This document shows, one piece after another, positions 56,241 through 64,000 of a stretch of DNA of 64,000 nt. Position numbers and translations under genes: made by a program. Numbering within the stretch: position 1 is the first letter of the stretch; each line of letters opens with the position of its first letter. The stretch spans positions 62,001 to 126,000 of the forward strand of contig NZ_FQWO01000011.1 in the NCBI RefSeq assembly GCF_900129705.1, in the 5' to 3' direction. Source of the stretch: Flavobacterium granuli. Lineage in GTDB: Bacteria; Bacteroidota; Bacteroidia; Flavobacteriales; Flavobacteriaceae. The notes beneath the pieces were generated by a model. The model had not been told where the DNA came from. It saw only the letters and a program-made list of their open reading frames with translations, and made no database searches.

Positions 56241-58316
56241 ATGAAAAAGAATGTATTTGTACTAAGCTTTTTTTTATTGTTTTCAATATTTGTAAAGGCC
56301 CAAGTATACAATCCTGTAAAATGGAAAACGAGTGTCGAAAAAATTTCGGACACCGAATTTGAATTAATAGCCAAAGCCACTATAGAAAGCGGATGGCATT
56401 TGTACAGTCAAACAGTTGCTGCAGGAGGACCAATCCCAACTCGTTTTACTTTTCCTAAAAAAACCGATTTCCAATTGCTTGGAGGCGTAAAAGAAGATAA
56501 AGGAAAAACGGTCAATGACCCCGTATTTGAAATGCAAATCAAGTTTTTTGAAAAAGAAGCCACTTTCAAGCAACGAATCAAGGTTATTGCTAGCAAACCA
56601 TTTCAAGTAAAAGCCGAAGTGGAATTTATGGTTTGCGATGATACAAATTGTCTACCTCCAACCTATGAGGATTTAATTTTCAGTATTACCCCTGTTGCCG
56701 GTGCCGGAGTCAGCACGACCAAAACTACGATTCCCGTTGTAACAGCAGCAGATAAAAATTCAGCAACGACGGTCGAAAAAGTAGCACAAGTTGATACGAG
56801 CTCGGTAGCGGTAGAAAATGATACAGTAACGACGGTTCAAGAGCTAACAGCTCCTGTAAAATCAGCCGAAGACAGAACCCCAAATAGTAGAGAAGAATCC
56901 AAGAGTTTATGGACTATTTTTATATTGTCATTTTTCTCGGGTTTCGCGGCATTGCTCACGCCTTGCGTTTTTCCGATGATTCCCATGACGGTGAGCTTTT
57001 TTACCAAACAAAGTAAAACCAAATCTGAAGGAATTAGAAAAGCTGTTTTTTATGGACTTTCCATCATCGCCATTTATATTTTTCTGGGAGCAGTGGTTAC
57101 TTGGGCTTTTGGGGCCGATTCGCTTAATGCGCTTTCGACGAATGTTTGGTTTAACCTCGTGTTTTTTTTACTGCTATTAGTTTTTGCCTTTTCGTTCCTG
57201 GGAGCTTTCGAGATTATGTTGCCTAGTTCATTGGCTAATAAAGTAGACAATCAGGCAGATAAAGGAGGAATAATAGGAATAGTATTCATGGCTTTAGCTC
57301 TGGCAATCGTCTCATTTTCATGTACAGGCCCTATCGTTGGGACTTTATTGGTAGAGGCAGCCTCAAGAGGCGGAATCGCTCCATTTGTGGGGATGTTTGG
57401 TTTCTCTTTGGCTTTGGCCTTACCTTTTACCTTGTTTGCTGCTTTTCCGGGCTGGTTGAATTCGTTACCAAAATCGGGCGGCTGGTTGAATACCGTGAAA
57501 GTTTTTTTAGGCTTTCTTGAGTTGGCTTTGGCTTTCAAGTTTTTATCGAATGCTGATTTAGTTTTACAATTGCATTGGCTGGAACGTGAAACCTTTTTGG
57601 CTATCTGGATTGGTATTTTTGGAACCTTGGCCTTTTATTTATTTGGAAAAATACAATTGCCTCATGATAGTCCCTTGACGCATATTAGTGTGGGAAGATT
57701 AAGTCTTGGGATTATCGTTTTATCGTTTACGATTTACTTAATTCCCGGTATTTGGGGTGCTCCTTTAAAGATGATAAGTGGTTTTCCGCCACCGTTGAAT
57801 TATAGCGAAATGCCTAATGGTATTGGGGGAGGTTCTGTATCAAAAGAAGGGGCATCGGTTTTGCCGGAAGGCGCTGAGTTTGGTCCTCATAATATTGTTG
57901 CATTTACCGATTATGACCAAGGAATGGCATATGCCAAGAAAATAGGAAAACCTGCTATGATTGATTTTACAGGGCATGCTTGTGTGAACTGTAGAAAAAT
58001 GGAAGACAAAGTTTGGTCAGATGAGCAAGTCCAAAAAATATTAAATGGTGATTTGGTTTTAATTTCTTTGTATGTAGATGATAAAAGAGAACTTCCAGAA
58101 AGTGAGAGAGTAGTTTCTAAATTGACAGGGAAGAAAATTAAGTATATTGGACAAAAATGGAGCGAATTCCAAACTATTACTTATAAAACAAATGCCCAGC
58201 CATTTTATGTTTTGGTTGATCATGAGGGTAAAAAGTTAAATGAACCAACTGCTTATAATCCTAATGTCGAAGAGTATTTAACTTGGTTAAAAGAGGGATT
58301 AGCTCTTTTTAAATAG
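56241..58316 (+). CDS. DsbD-family thiol:disulfide interchange transporter
   Basis: 691 residues. The signal peptide ends near VKAQ (residue 21). The N-terminal DsbD-alpha-like domain (about 25-150) has the redox pair in MVCDDTNCLPP. A linker precedes eight membrane helices (about 225-515), with cysteines in LLTPCVFPMIPM and VSFSCTGPIVG. The C-terminal DsbD-gamma thioredoxin domain has C581/C584 in GHACVNCRKM. It carries electrons from cytoplasmic thioredoxin to periplasmic reductases. It starts 11 bp after a terminator, just beyond the second SusCD operon. Supplying the three thioredoxin-fold proteins encoded on the other strand is a natural role, although DsbD also serves the whole cell. 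Confidence 0.93.
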   Translation: MKKNVFVLSFFLLFSIFVKAQVYNPVKWKTSVEKISDTEFELIAKATIESGWHLYSQTVAAGGPIPTRFTFPKKTDFQLLGGVKEDKGKTVNDPVFEMQIKFFEKEATFKQRIKVIASKPFQVKAEVEFMVCDDTNCLPPTYEDLIFSITPVAGAGVSTTKTTIPVVTAADKNSATTVEKVAQVDTSSVAVENDTVTTVQELTAPVKSAEDRTPNSREESKSLWTIFILSFFSGFAALLTPCVFPMIPMTVSFFTKQSKTKSEGIRKAVFYGLSIIAIYIFLGAVVTWAFGADSLNALSTNVWFNLVFFLLLLVFAFSFLGAFEIMLPSSLANKVDNQADKGGIIGIVFMALALAIVSFSCTGPIVGTLLVEAASRGGIAPFVGMFGFSLALALPFTLFAAFPGWLNSLPKSGGWLNTVKVFLGFLELALAFKFLSNADLVLQLHWLERETFLAIWIGIFGTLAFYLFGKIQLPHDSPLTHISVGRLSLGIIVLSFTIYLIPGIWGAPLKMISGFPPPLNYSEMPNGIGGGSVSKEGASVLPEGAEFGPHNIVAFTDYDQGMAYAKKIGKPAMIDFTGHACVNCRKMEDKVWSDEQVQKILNGDLVLISLYVDDKRELPESERVVSKLTGKKIKYIGQKWSEFQTITYKTNAQPFYVLVDHEGKKLNEPTAYNPNVEEYLTWLKEGLALFK

Positions 58317-58371
58317 TAATTCTAATTTTCTGTACTGATTCAGGAATTGAATTTCTGAACTCTAAGACATA

Positions 58372-58414
58372 AAAAAAGCCGCGTTCTCTTTCGCCATTGA
58401 GAGCGTGGTTTTTG
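58372..58414 (+). terminator. Rho-independent terminator after dsbD
   Basis: The stem AAAGCCGCGTTCTC/GAGAGCGTGGTTTT has wobble pairs and is A-rich before, T-rich after, so it may work for both convergent genes. Confidence 0.75.
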
Positions 58415-58462
58415 GTGTATTTAGACTGTGGATATACAAATAAAAATTAAGCTATCTTTTAA

Positions 58463-59020
58463 TTATTTATTTTTTGTATCTAGTGGTAAGTAATAATCGT
58501 TAGTTGTATTCATTTTCTGCCTTGGCAGATTAATCTCATGTCCGTGAGGGTATGGTGCGCGATTTGTGCTGCTCACATCTTCCTTGATTTGTTGTTGGGT
58601 TTTGTATTGATCCTTGGCATCCATATAACGAGGATTAGGAACAAAAGGCATCTTTGCCATTTTTGAGATGGTTAGCATTGGAAAATGATAATCTACTTCT
58701 ACAGTACCTAATAACAAATAACAGCCACCCCCTTGAAAAGGGAATTTTAGTAGGTTATCAGGAAAATGCACCGTATCAAAATAAGTTCCTTCGTTATCGA
58801 TCCAAGTACCGAAATACATATTCCCCTTTGTGGTGGGGACTTGCTTGCGCGAAATCAGATAGGCCAACATCTTCACTTGCTTTTTATGATGACTGATTAA
58901 ATCTTTGGCCATGACCTCTCCGCGGTATTTGGTTTGCAGTAAATCAAATACGGTACAGGAAACGGGAAACCTCATCAGATACAAGCGCTCTGATATTGAT
59001 CTGGCTTTAATCAATATTAA
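58463..59020 (-). pseudogene. DNA polymerase III alpha (second, error-prone type DnaE), 3' fragment only
   Basis: The minus strand encodes FPVSCTVFDLLQTKYRGEVMAKDLISHHKKQVKML, MYFGTWIDNEGTYFDTVHFP and GGGCYLLLGTVEVDYHFP. This is the OB-fold C-terminus of the short, ImuA/DinB-associated DnaE of Flavobacteriia. About 185 of roughly 1000 residues are present, with a natural stop at 58463. The first 25 or so residues of the open frame, up to about 59000-59020, have no DnaE character, so the gene has been cut there. The rest is not in the window; the next genes belong to a mobile element. Confidence 0.85.
58993..59017. repeat. Inverted repeat at the dnaE / mobile-element junction (possible attachment core)
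   Basis: ATATTGAT (58993-59000) and ATCAATAT (59010-59017) form a perfect 8-bp inverted repeat with a 9-bp spacer, just where similarity to DnaE ends. The geometry would suit a tyrosine recombinase core site. Support is positional only. Confidence 0.35.
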
Positions 59021-59038
59021 TGCTAAAAAATAATAGTC

Positions 59039-59311
59039 ATGAGCCGTCCATTTCAAGAAAGACTGACCAATATCGAAAAACGCCTGGAAGAACTCACTAA
59101 GTTAATTGCCAAAAAGCAGGAAAATATTTTCGATAAAGTAATTATTGATAATGACGAATTCCAAAGACTGTTCAAAATCAGTCCCGGTACCGCTGCCAAC
59201 TGGAGAGAACAAGGTTTAATTGCTTATATCCAAATTAATCATAAGATTATCTATAAGATTAAAGACATCAACAAAATGCTCGATGACAATTATAGAGCGT
59301 TCAAAAAATAG
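59039..59311 (+). CDS. Small HTH protein of a mobile element
   Basis: 90 residues. The N-terminal coiled-coil (RLTNIEKRLEELTKLIAKKQ) is followed by a MerR/excisionase-like winged HTH, EFQRLFKISPGTAANWREQGLIAYIQINHKIIYKIKDINKML. Proteins of this kind accompany integrases and primases in Bacteroidota integrative elements, acting as excisionase or replication accessory. It is 27 bp upstream of the primase-helicase gene and probably in the same transcript. Confidence 0.75.
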   Translation: MSRPFQERLTNIEKRLEELTKLIAKKQENIFDKVIIDNDEFQRLFKISPGTAANWREQGLIAYIQINHKIIYKIKDINKMLDDNYRAFKK

Positions 59312-59338
59312 CTGTTTAACCTACCTAAACTTGCCAGA

Positions 59339-61393
59339 ATGAGCATCACAAAAGAAAGCATTTTAGCCAAGGTAAATTCCTATGAAATCCTCAATTATTA
59401 TCTGAAACCATTTCATAATTCCGACCGATTATTGGCTGCTAAAAACATCAGCAATCCGTTTTTGACCCAAAGCCAGGAAACACCCTCTTTTAATATTTTT
59501 CCATCTATGGGATCAGGGGAGTGGAGGTACAAAGATTTCGCCACTGGCGACGACGGCAGTTGTTTTGACCTGGTCATGAAACTTCAAAACAAATCATTTC
59601 CGGAAGCTTTGGAAGTTATAAATAACGATCTGAACTTATTTATAGAAAGGAATTCGTCAGAAGATGAACAAAGGATTCCCAAAAAGAGGAGCGAAGTGGC
59701 CAAATCATTTTCGATAGTAAAAAGAGCATTTACCCAAAACGAATTGGACTTTTGGGCTAAATTCAAAATTGATTTTGACACCTTGACCAGATACAAGGTC
59801 TCAGCAGTGGCAAAATTCAATACCCTCAGTAAATCCGGTCATCCCTATGAAGTGCTAAGCAGCGAAACCAAATTCATTTTTGCTTACGAAAATGAGAATT
59901 GGACTAAACTATACAAGCCTTTCGATGAGAAAAAATACAAATTCCATTATCTGGGAGATAAAGAGCCCGGCTTTATGTTTGGCTGGAACCAACTTCCATC
60001 TGAGGCTGAAATTGTTTTTATTACCGGCGGCGAGAAAGATGTAATGTGTCTGGCGGCCCAGGGATATAATGCCTTTAGTCTCAACAGCGAAACAGCAACT
60101 CTGAAAACGGAAATCGCGACCGAATTAAGACAACGCTTTAAAAAAGTGATTGTCTTGTATGACAATGACCAAACGGGTCTGAAACAATCCCAAATCCTTT
60201 CCGTTACCCACGGATTCTATCGAATAGTCCTGCCGGAAATGGCGAATAATGGAAAAGATATTTCAGATTATTTCAGTACTGCTGCAGCCGTAGAAGAATT
60301 CGAAACCTTAATCAATTCTTCTTTGATGGTACCGGCCTCCGAACCACTAAATACCGAAAAGACAATCTTCAATGCCGTCGAATTGATGGCTATGGGAAAT
60401 GTGGAACCCCAATACCTGATGGAACCCATTTTCCCCCAAAAAGGCTCAGCCGTACTAGCGGGTAAACCCGACACCGGCAAAAGCCAATTTGCCCGCCAAC
60501 TTTGCATTCAGATTGCTTTGGGATTACAAGATTTTATAGATTTCAAAATCAACCCCGTTCACAGTAAGGCCGTTTATGTGGCAACCGAAGACAACTTGGA
60601 AGCGACAAGATTCCTGTTAAACAAACAAATGACTGGCCTTGGGAAAGAAGCCAAAGAAAACCTGCGCTTTATGTTTGCAGATACGATGGGGCAGGAGGAA
60701 ATCTTATCAGAACTGGACAAAGCCCTGACAGCAGAACCCGTCGATTTGGTGGTGATTGACAGTTTCGGTGATATTTTCAAAGGGGGCGACAGCAACAACA
60801 ATATGGCGATGCGTAACACCGTGAAAACCTTTGATAAAATTGCCAAAAATCACAATTGCCTGATCCTGTTTGTGCACCACATCAACAAAGGAGCCTACCG
60901 CATTGCTCCGGGCCAGGAACACATTCAGGGCGGAGCCGGTCTGGTCCAAAAAGTAAGGTTGGCCATTCAACTCTCGGAAGGGGAGGGGAATACCAGATAT
61001 TTCACGGTCGTAAAAGGAAATTATTGCCCCAAGGAATACAAACAGAATTCGTTAGAACTCAATTTCTCAGAAGAAACTTTTTTGTTTACCAATACAGGCC
61101 GAATGATACCTACCAATGAATTAGGAACACAACCCAATTTTGATAACAAGGAAGACAAGTACATTGAATTAGAAGAAACCGCAGAAACTATATTTGCTAA
61201 CAAATTAGTCTCTTATGGTAGCTTTGTGAAGCAATTTTGTGAAATCACAAGTAAAAGTGTTCCGACAGCTAAGAGGGCACATGCAAATTTGGTAAAGTTC
61301 GGATTAATAGAACAATGCAATGGTTCATATCGATTAACAAATCCGCTTACAAATGAAGAAGAAACCGATCCTGACAGTGATATCCCTTTTTAG
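59339..61393 (+). CDS. Primase-helicase of a mobile element (CHC2-like/TOPRIM plus RepA-like AAA ATPase and C-terminal wHTH)
   Basis: 684 residues. Residues 1-110 resemble a primase CHC2 zinc-binding region (NPFLTQSQETPSFNIFP, WRYKDFATGDDGSCFDLVM) in which the zinc ligands are not recognisable. TOPRIM (about 225-310) has FITGGEKDVMCLAAQG and VLYDNDQTG. The AAA_25/RepA-type ATPase (about 345-540) has Walker A AGKPDTGKSQ, Walker B DLVVIDSFGD and sensor LFVHHINKG. The C-terminus (about 615-684) is a winged helix, KSVPTAKRAHANLVKFGLIE. It should open and prime replication of an integrative or satellite element. G+C is visibly higher here than in the flanking genes, a sign of separate origin. Confidence 0.9.
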   Translation: MSITKESILAKVNSYEILNYYLKPFHNSDRLLAAKNISNPFLTQSQETPSFNIFPSMGSGEWRYKDFATGDDGSCFDLVMKLQNKSFPEALEVINNDLNLFIERNSSEDEQRIPKKRSEVAKSFSIVKRAFTQNELDFWAKFKIDFDTLTRYKVSAVAKFNTLSKSGHPYEVLSSETKFIFAYENENWTKLYKPFDEKKYKFHYLGDKEPGFMFGWNQLPSEAEIVFITGGEKDVMCLAAQGYNAFSLNSETATLKTEIATELRQRFKKVIVLYDNDQTGLKQSQILSVTHGFYRIVLPEMANNGKDISDYFSTAAAVEEFETLINSSLMVPASEPLNTEKTIFNAVELMAMGNVEPQYLMEPIFPQKGSAVLAGKPDTGKSQFARQLCIQIALGLQDFIDFKINPVHSKAVYVATEDNLEATRFLLNKQMTGLGKEAKENLRFMFADTMGQEEILSELDKALTAEPVDLVVIDSFGDIFKGGDSNNNMAMRNTVKTFDKIAKNHNCLILFVHHINKGAYRIAPGQEHIQGGAGLVQKVRLAIQLSEGEGNTRYFTVVKGNYCPKEYKQNSLELNFSEETFLFTNTGRMIPTNELGTQPNFDNKEDKYIELEETAETIFANKLVSYGSFVKQFCEITSKSVPTAKRAHANLVKFGLIEQCNGSYRLTNPLTNEEETDPDSDIPF

Positions 61394-61398
61394 TATCA

Positions 61399-61513
61399 GG
61401 TATCATTGGTATCAAACCCCTATACATTTTGATACCATGATACCATGATACCATGCCCCATTTTCAAATCGTCACATTGGTACATTGGTACATTGGTACA
61501 TTGGTACATTGAC
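61399..61513 (+). repeat. Iteron-like 8-bp repeat array
   Basis: GATACCAT occurs three times in exact tandem (61431-61454), preceded by inverted relatives (GGTATCAT, GGTATCA, 61399-61414). ACATTGGT then occurs four times in exact tandem (61474-61505) plus a partial copy. The array starts six bases after the primase stop, so it may be the replication origin or a regulator-binding array of the element. Confidence 0.65.
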
Positions 61514-61595
61514 ACATTAATTATACACCCTTATTTAGTATCAATACAAAGAAACTTGACATTTTAGAAAACAATTTTATATTTGCACCAACAGT

Positions 61596-61637
61596 ACCCG
61601 CTCTGCATACCGTAAGATCTGCAAGCGGGTCATTTTT
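61596..61637 (+). terminator. Hairpin with T-run before the small broken gene
   Basis: ACCCGCT (61596-61602) pairs with AGCGGGT (61624-61630), with an inner CTGCA/TGCAA stretch, followed by CATTTTTTT. A terminator or attenuator of the primase transcript. Confidence 0.6.
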
Positions 61638-61645
61638 TTATTGCT

Positions 61646-61825
61646 ATGGCAAATAAACCAGCATGCACCTTAGCAGGGTAAACCATCACCGAGAATAACG
61701 AACAATACCAACTAAGAATTCGAGAAGAAGAATTGTTTTTAACGTGGTTTGAACCTGTTGTAAAAAAGGAGAATAATCAATTTGCTCATATTGACAGGGG
61801 TAGGCAGGGTAACCAAAAAACATAA
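61646..61825 (+). pseudogene. Small gene with an early in-frame stop
   Basis: ATG at 61646 gives MANKPACTLAG, a TAA at 61679-61681, then TITENNEQYQLRIREEELFL and TWFEPVVKKENNQFAHIDRG to a TAA at 61823. The part after the stop looks coding (Glu/Lys-rich with spaced hydrophobics). Family unknown. Confidence 0.4.
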
Positions 61826-62072
61826 CAAACATTTTTTATTTTTCTTCTACAATTGGGTAATATCAGTATTTTTCAAAGTATTTTAGTAAACTAGCTGTTC
61901 TAGTTTACACTCAAATAGCCATATAAATCCGTTTTTTTTTAGTTTTTTTTAAACTAAATATCTTTTATCCCAAAAAAAGTTACCAATACTGCCTTAATTT
62001 TTCTTCACTATTTTTCTTCTTTTTTTTATCCATTTACGGTTTTCCTCATTTTTCTTTCTATTGCTTTTTTGT
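61826..62072. other. AT-rich intergenic region with a perfect inverted repeat
   Basis: GTAAACTAG (61886-61894) - CTGTT - CTAGTTTAC (61900-61908) is a perfect 9-bp inverted repeat without a T-run, more like an operator than a terminator. Long T tracts follow. No gene is seen. Confidence 0.45.
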
Positions 62073-62240
62073 ATGTTTACATATTATTGTGGACTTGGCC
62101 AGTTAGATGATGTAGTAGGAACAAGAACTAGGACAATACAACGCCCATTAAATAATGTAGAAACAATACCTACAATAGAAGCAAAAAATATTTCCCCTGA
62201 AATTATTATAGACGCATTAGAAGACATAATTAAAAAATAA
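62073..62240 (+). CDS. Small hypothetical protein
   Basis: 55 residues from ATG 62073: MFTYYCGLGQLDDVVGTRTR, then a helix-prone acidic tail (SPEIIIDALEDIIKK). No family is recognised and no ribosome-binding site is seen, which is normal for Bacteroidota. It is plausible from length without stops in a very AT-rich stretch, but could be chance. Confidence 0.35.
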   Translation: MFTYYCGLGQLDDVVGTRTRTIQRPLNNVETIPTIEAKNISPEIIIDALEDIIKK

Positions 62241-62384
62241 TATCTTTTAATTTAAAACAATAGTTGTGATTTTTGCCAGTGCTAAATCTAAAGTAGGAAA
62301 AACCGTAAAATGAATTAAAATAAACAATAAATTTTTAGTGCTTTATCAATAAAGACATATCTAATCTTAAAAAAAAAATATTTA

Positions 62385-64000
62385 ATGACAATAGATGAAA
62401 TTCATAAAAATGAACCCTTAAGTGTTCGTTCCTATCACGTCTGTAAATATAATAGGCTTGAAACATTAAGCGATATAATTAAATTTTATAGAGAAAATAG
62501 ATCTTTCGATAAACTCAGAAATTGTGGCAAAAAATCAAATGAAGAGTTAACGGAATTATATAATAAATATAAAGACATTGATTTTGTTTTTCAAGAAATT
62601 TTTCCTGTCAAATTTGAAAATAAATTCAAAATTATTATTTCTGAATTATCCAGAAATCAAAGGGAGGTAATAAATAGCTTTATTCAAGTAAATACGAATA
62701 GCCTTTCAGTAAGAAGCCAAAATGGAATAAAAGCATTATTAGAAAATAATTTAAAAATTAAAAACTATGCAGATAAAATATTATTTGAGGATGGTTTTGA
62801 TATTAAAAAAATAAAAAACATAGGTGCTGGTACAGTTCCTGAACTGGAAGTATTTGTAAATATTGTTGAAGATTTTATTATTGAAGTTAGTAAAAATGAA
62901 AATGACAAATACCTAATCTCACTAAAAAATAAATTTTTAATTCAGAATACATTTTCATTGTCTAATATCCCAAATGAAATATTAGAATCCGAATCAATAT
63001 TTCAATTGACTAGTTTTCTAATAAATCAAAATGCTTTTTACGATAAAAATCAAACTAAAATCTTGACAAAAGCTTTTAAAATTTATCTTAATTCTCCTGA
63101 ACTAACCCTTGATGAAATAGCAAAAGAAGTAGACTTGACTCGCGAAAGAGTTAGACAACTTAGAAAAATAATTTTTGAAGAGTTATCTAGCAAATTACTT
63201 TTTATCCAAAACTTTGATGATAATTTACTTGAAAAATACAATATTGATAATACACAATGCTATATTGAGATAAATGATTCTCAAATTGAAGTCATTAATA
63301 ATCAAAACAATACAAACTTCACTAAAGAATTTATAATATATCTCATATACTCATATTGGTCATATGAATTTGAACTTGTTGGTAATAATGAAGATGTTTT
63401 ACTACCTAAATACTTTAATGCTCGAAATAGACATAATTGGAATGATTTCTATTTAGTAAAAAAAGAGCTTGTGCAAGAATTTGATTTTATTTCATTGGCA
63501 AATGATATTAGTGAACGATTAAATGAACGTCTTGAAGAAACGTATAGTTTCAGTTTTAAAAGTTATTTGTCTAATTTTTTAATAAATGATAATTTAGAAA
63601 TTCTCAACTCAATTATGGAGATTGCAGAAAAAATAGTAAACCAAGAATTCGGAATCTATATTGATTTAGAGGACAATATAATTTTTGAAAGGAATTCAAT
63701 TAAAACTTTACCTGAATATATATTTGAAGCATTAGATGAAATTGGAAAACCTTCAACAGTTGAGGTTCTATATGAATTTATTGAAAATAGATACCCTGGA
63801 ATTTCTAAAAGTTCGGAGGCATTAAGGGGTAGTTGTCAAAGATCTGATACATTAATATACTTTGGTAGAAGTAGCACTTATGGTCTTAAAAAATGGGAAA
63901 TAGAAATGGAGAATATAAAAGGTGGGACAATAAAAAATATAATTACAGAACTTTTAAATATTTCCGATACTCCAATTCACATAAATGAGATATTAAATGA
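62385..64000 (+). CDS. Large protein with two alpha-CTD-like domains, a sigma region-4-like HTH and a C-terminal winged helix (3' end outside window)
   Basis: The frame is open from ATG 62385 to the window end (538 codons, no stop). Residues 12-62 match the RNA polymerase alpha C-terminal helix-hairpin-helix domain (LSVRSYHVCKYNRLETLSDI, FDKLRNCGKKSNEELTELY). Residues 107-165 look like a second, more diverged copy, again opening LSVRS and closing IKNIGAGTVPELEVF. Residues about 236-266 form a sigma-70 region-4-type HTH (TLDEIAKEVDLTRERVRQLRKI). Residues about 438-505 resemble a HARE/RpoE-delta-type winged helix (PSTVEVLYEFIENRYPG, STYGLKKWE). It thus combines parts of RNA polymerase that contact DNA or activators. 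Function is unknown; a transcription or defence-related DNA-binding role is possible. Codon use is extremely AT-rich. Confidence 0.75.
   Translation, partial: MTIDEIHKNEPLSVRSYHVCKYNRLETLSDIIKFYRENRSFDKLRNCGKKSNEELTELYNKYKDIDFVFQEIFPVKFENKFKIIISELSRNQREVINSFIQVNTNSLSVRSQNGIKALLENNLKIKNYADKILFEDGFDIKKIKNIGAGTVPELEVFVNIVEDFIIEVSKNENDKYLISLKNKFLIQNTFSLSNIPNEILESESIFQLTSFLINQNAFYDKNQTKILTKAFKIYLNSPELTLDEIAKEVDLTRERVRQLRKIIFEELSSKLLFIQNFDDNLLEKYNIDNTQCYIEINDSQIEVINNQNNTNFTKEFIIYLIYSYWSYEFELVGNNEDVLLPKYFNARNRHNWNDFYLVKKELVQEFDFISLANDISERLNERLEETYSFSFKSYLSNFLINDNLEILNSIMEIAEKIVNQEFGIYIDLEDNIIFERNSIKTLPEYIFEALDEIGKPSTVEVLYEFIENRYPGISKSSEALRGSCQRSDTLIYFGRSSTYGLKKWEIEMENIKGGTIKNIITELLNISDTPIHINEILN

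Noticed and set aside
61399..61513. CRISPR array
   Set aside because: Repeats are 8 bp and directly tandem with no spacers, and there are no cas genes.

Overview
The window is AT-rich DNA from a Bacteroidota, most likely a Flavobacteriia member close to Flavobacterium. This rests on several SusC/SusD pairs, ECF sigma/FecR anti-sigma pairs, TAnnTTTG promoter elements without Shine-Dalgarno dependence, STN-containing TonB receptors, and abundant lipoproteins. No rRNA, tRNA or CRISPR array was seen.

Layout. 1-10.1 kb: the 3' end of an alginate-export-type porin, a decayed HTH regulator, a minus-strand TonB receptor preceded by an Rrf2 regulator, and a SusC/SusD pair. The TonB receptor promoter and the susC promoter share a 20-bp motif, so the Rrf2 protein may control both. 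10.5-20.7 kb: a RteC remnant, then a glycan utilisation locus made of ECF sigma, FecR, STN-SusC, SusD, a DUF1735/F5-8C lipoprotein and a GH18 lipoprotein. 20.7-35.1 kb: a mosaic scrap-yard. It holds three IS21-type ends in the same orientation, a truncated istA, an IS3 scrap, a susD scrap, two copies of the 3' end of an S24-type repressor gene, a decayed HATPase-like gene and an attC-like folded repeat. Intact cargo sits among these: a GH16 lipoprotein, a TerC/zf-TFIIB group, and an operon of a 1876-residue multi-PAS histidine kinase with three response regulators.

35.3-58.3 kb: a large divergent locus. The minus strand carries two M16 peptidases and three thioredoxin-fold proteins. The plus strand carries ECF sigma, FecR, STN-SusC, SusD, two unknown lipoproteins and a DsbD-type electron transporter. 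It reads as a redox-coupled uptake and processing system for a peptide-like substrate (inference). 58.4-64 kb: the 3' end of a second dnaE is cut at about 59.0 kb by an apparent mobile element. That element has an HTH protein, a TOPRIM/AAA primase-helicase, iteron-like 8-bp repeats, a broken small gene, and a large unfinished protein. This last protein joins two RNA polymerase alpha-CTD-like domains to a sigma region-4-like HTH and a C-terminal winged helix; it is the least conventional gene here.

Regulatory logic visible in sequence: both FecR genes are preceded by CACCCT-N14/15-CGTYTT, presumably the promoter read by the adjacent ECF factor. Many convergent or operon-end hairpins with T-runs mark terminators.
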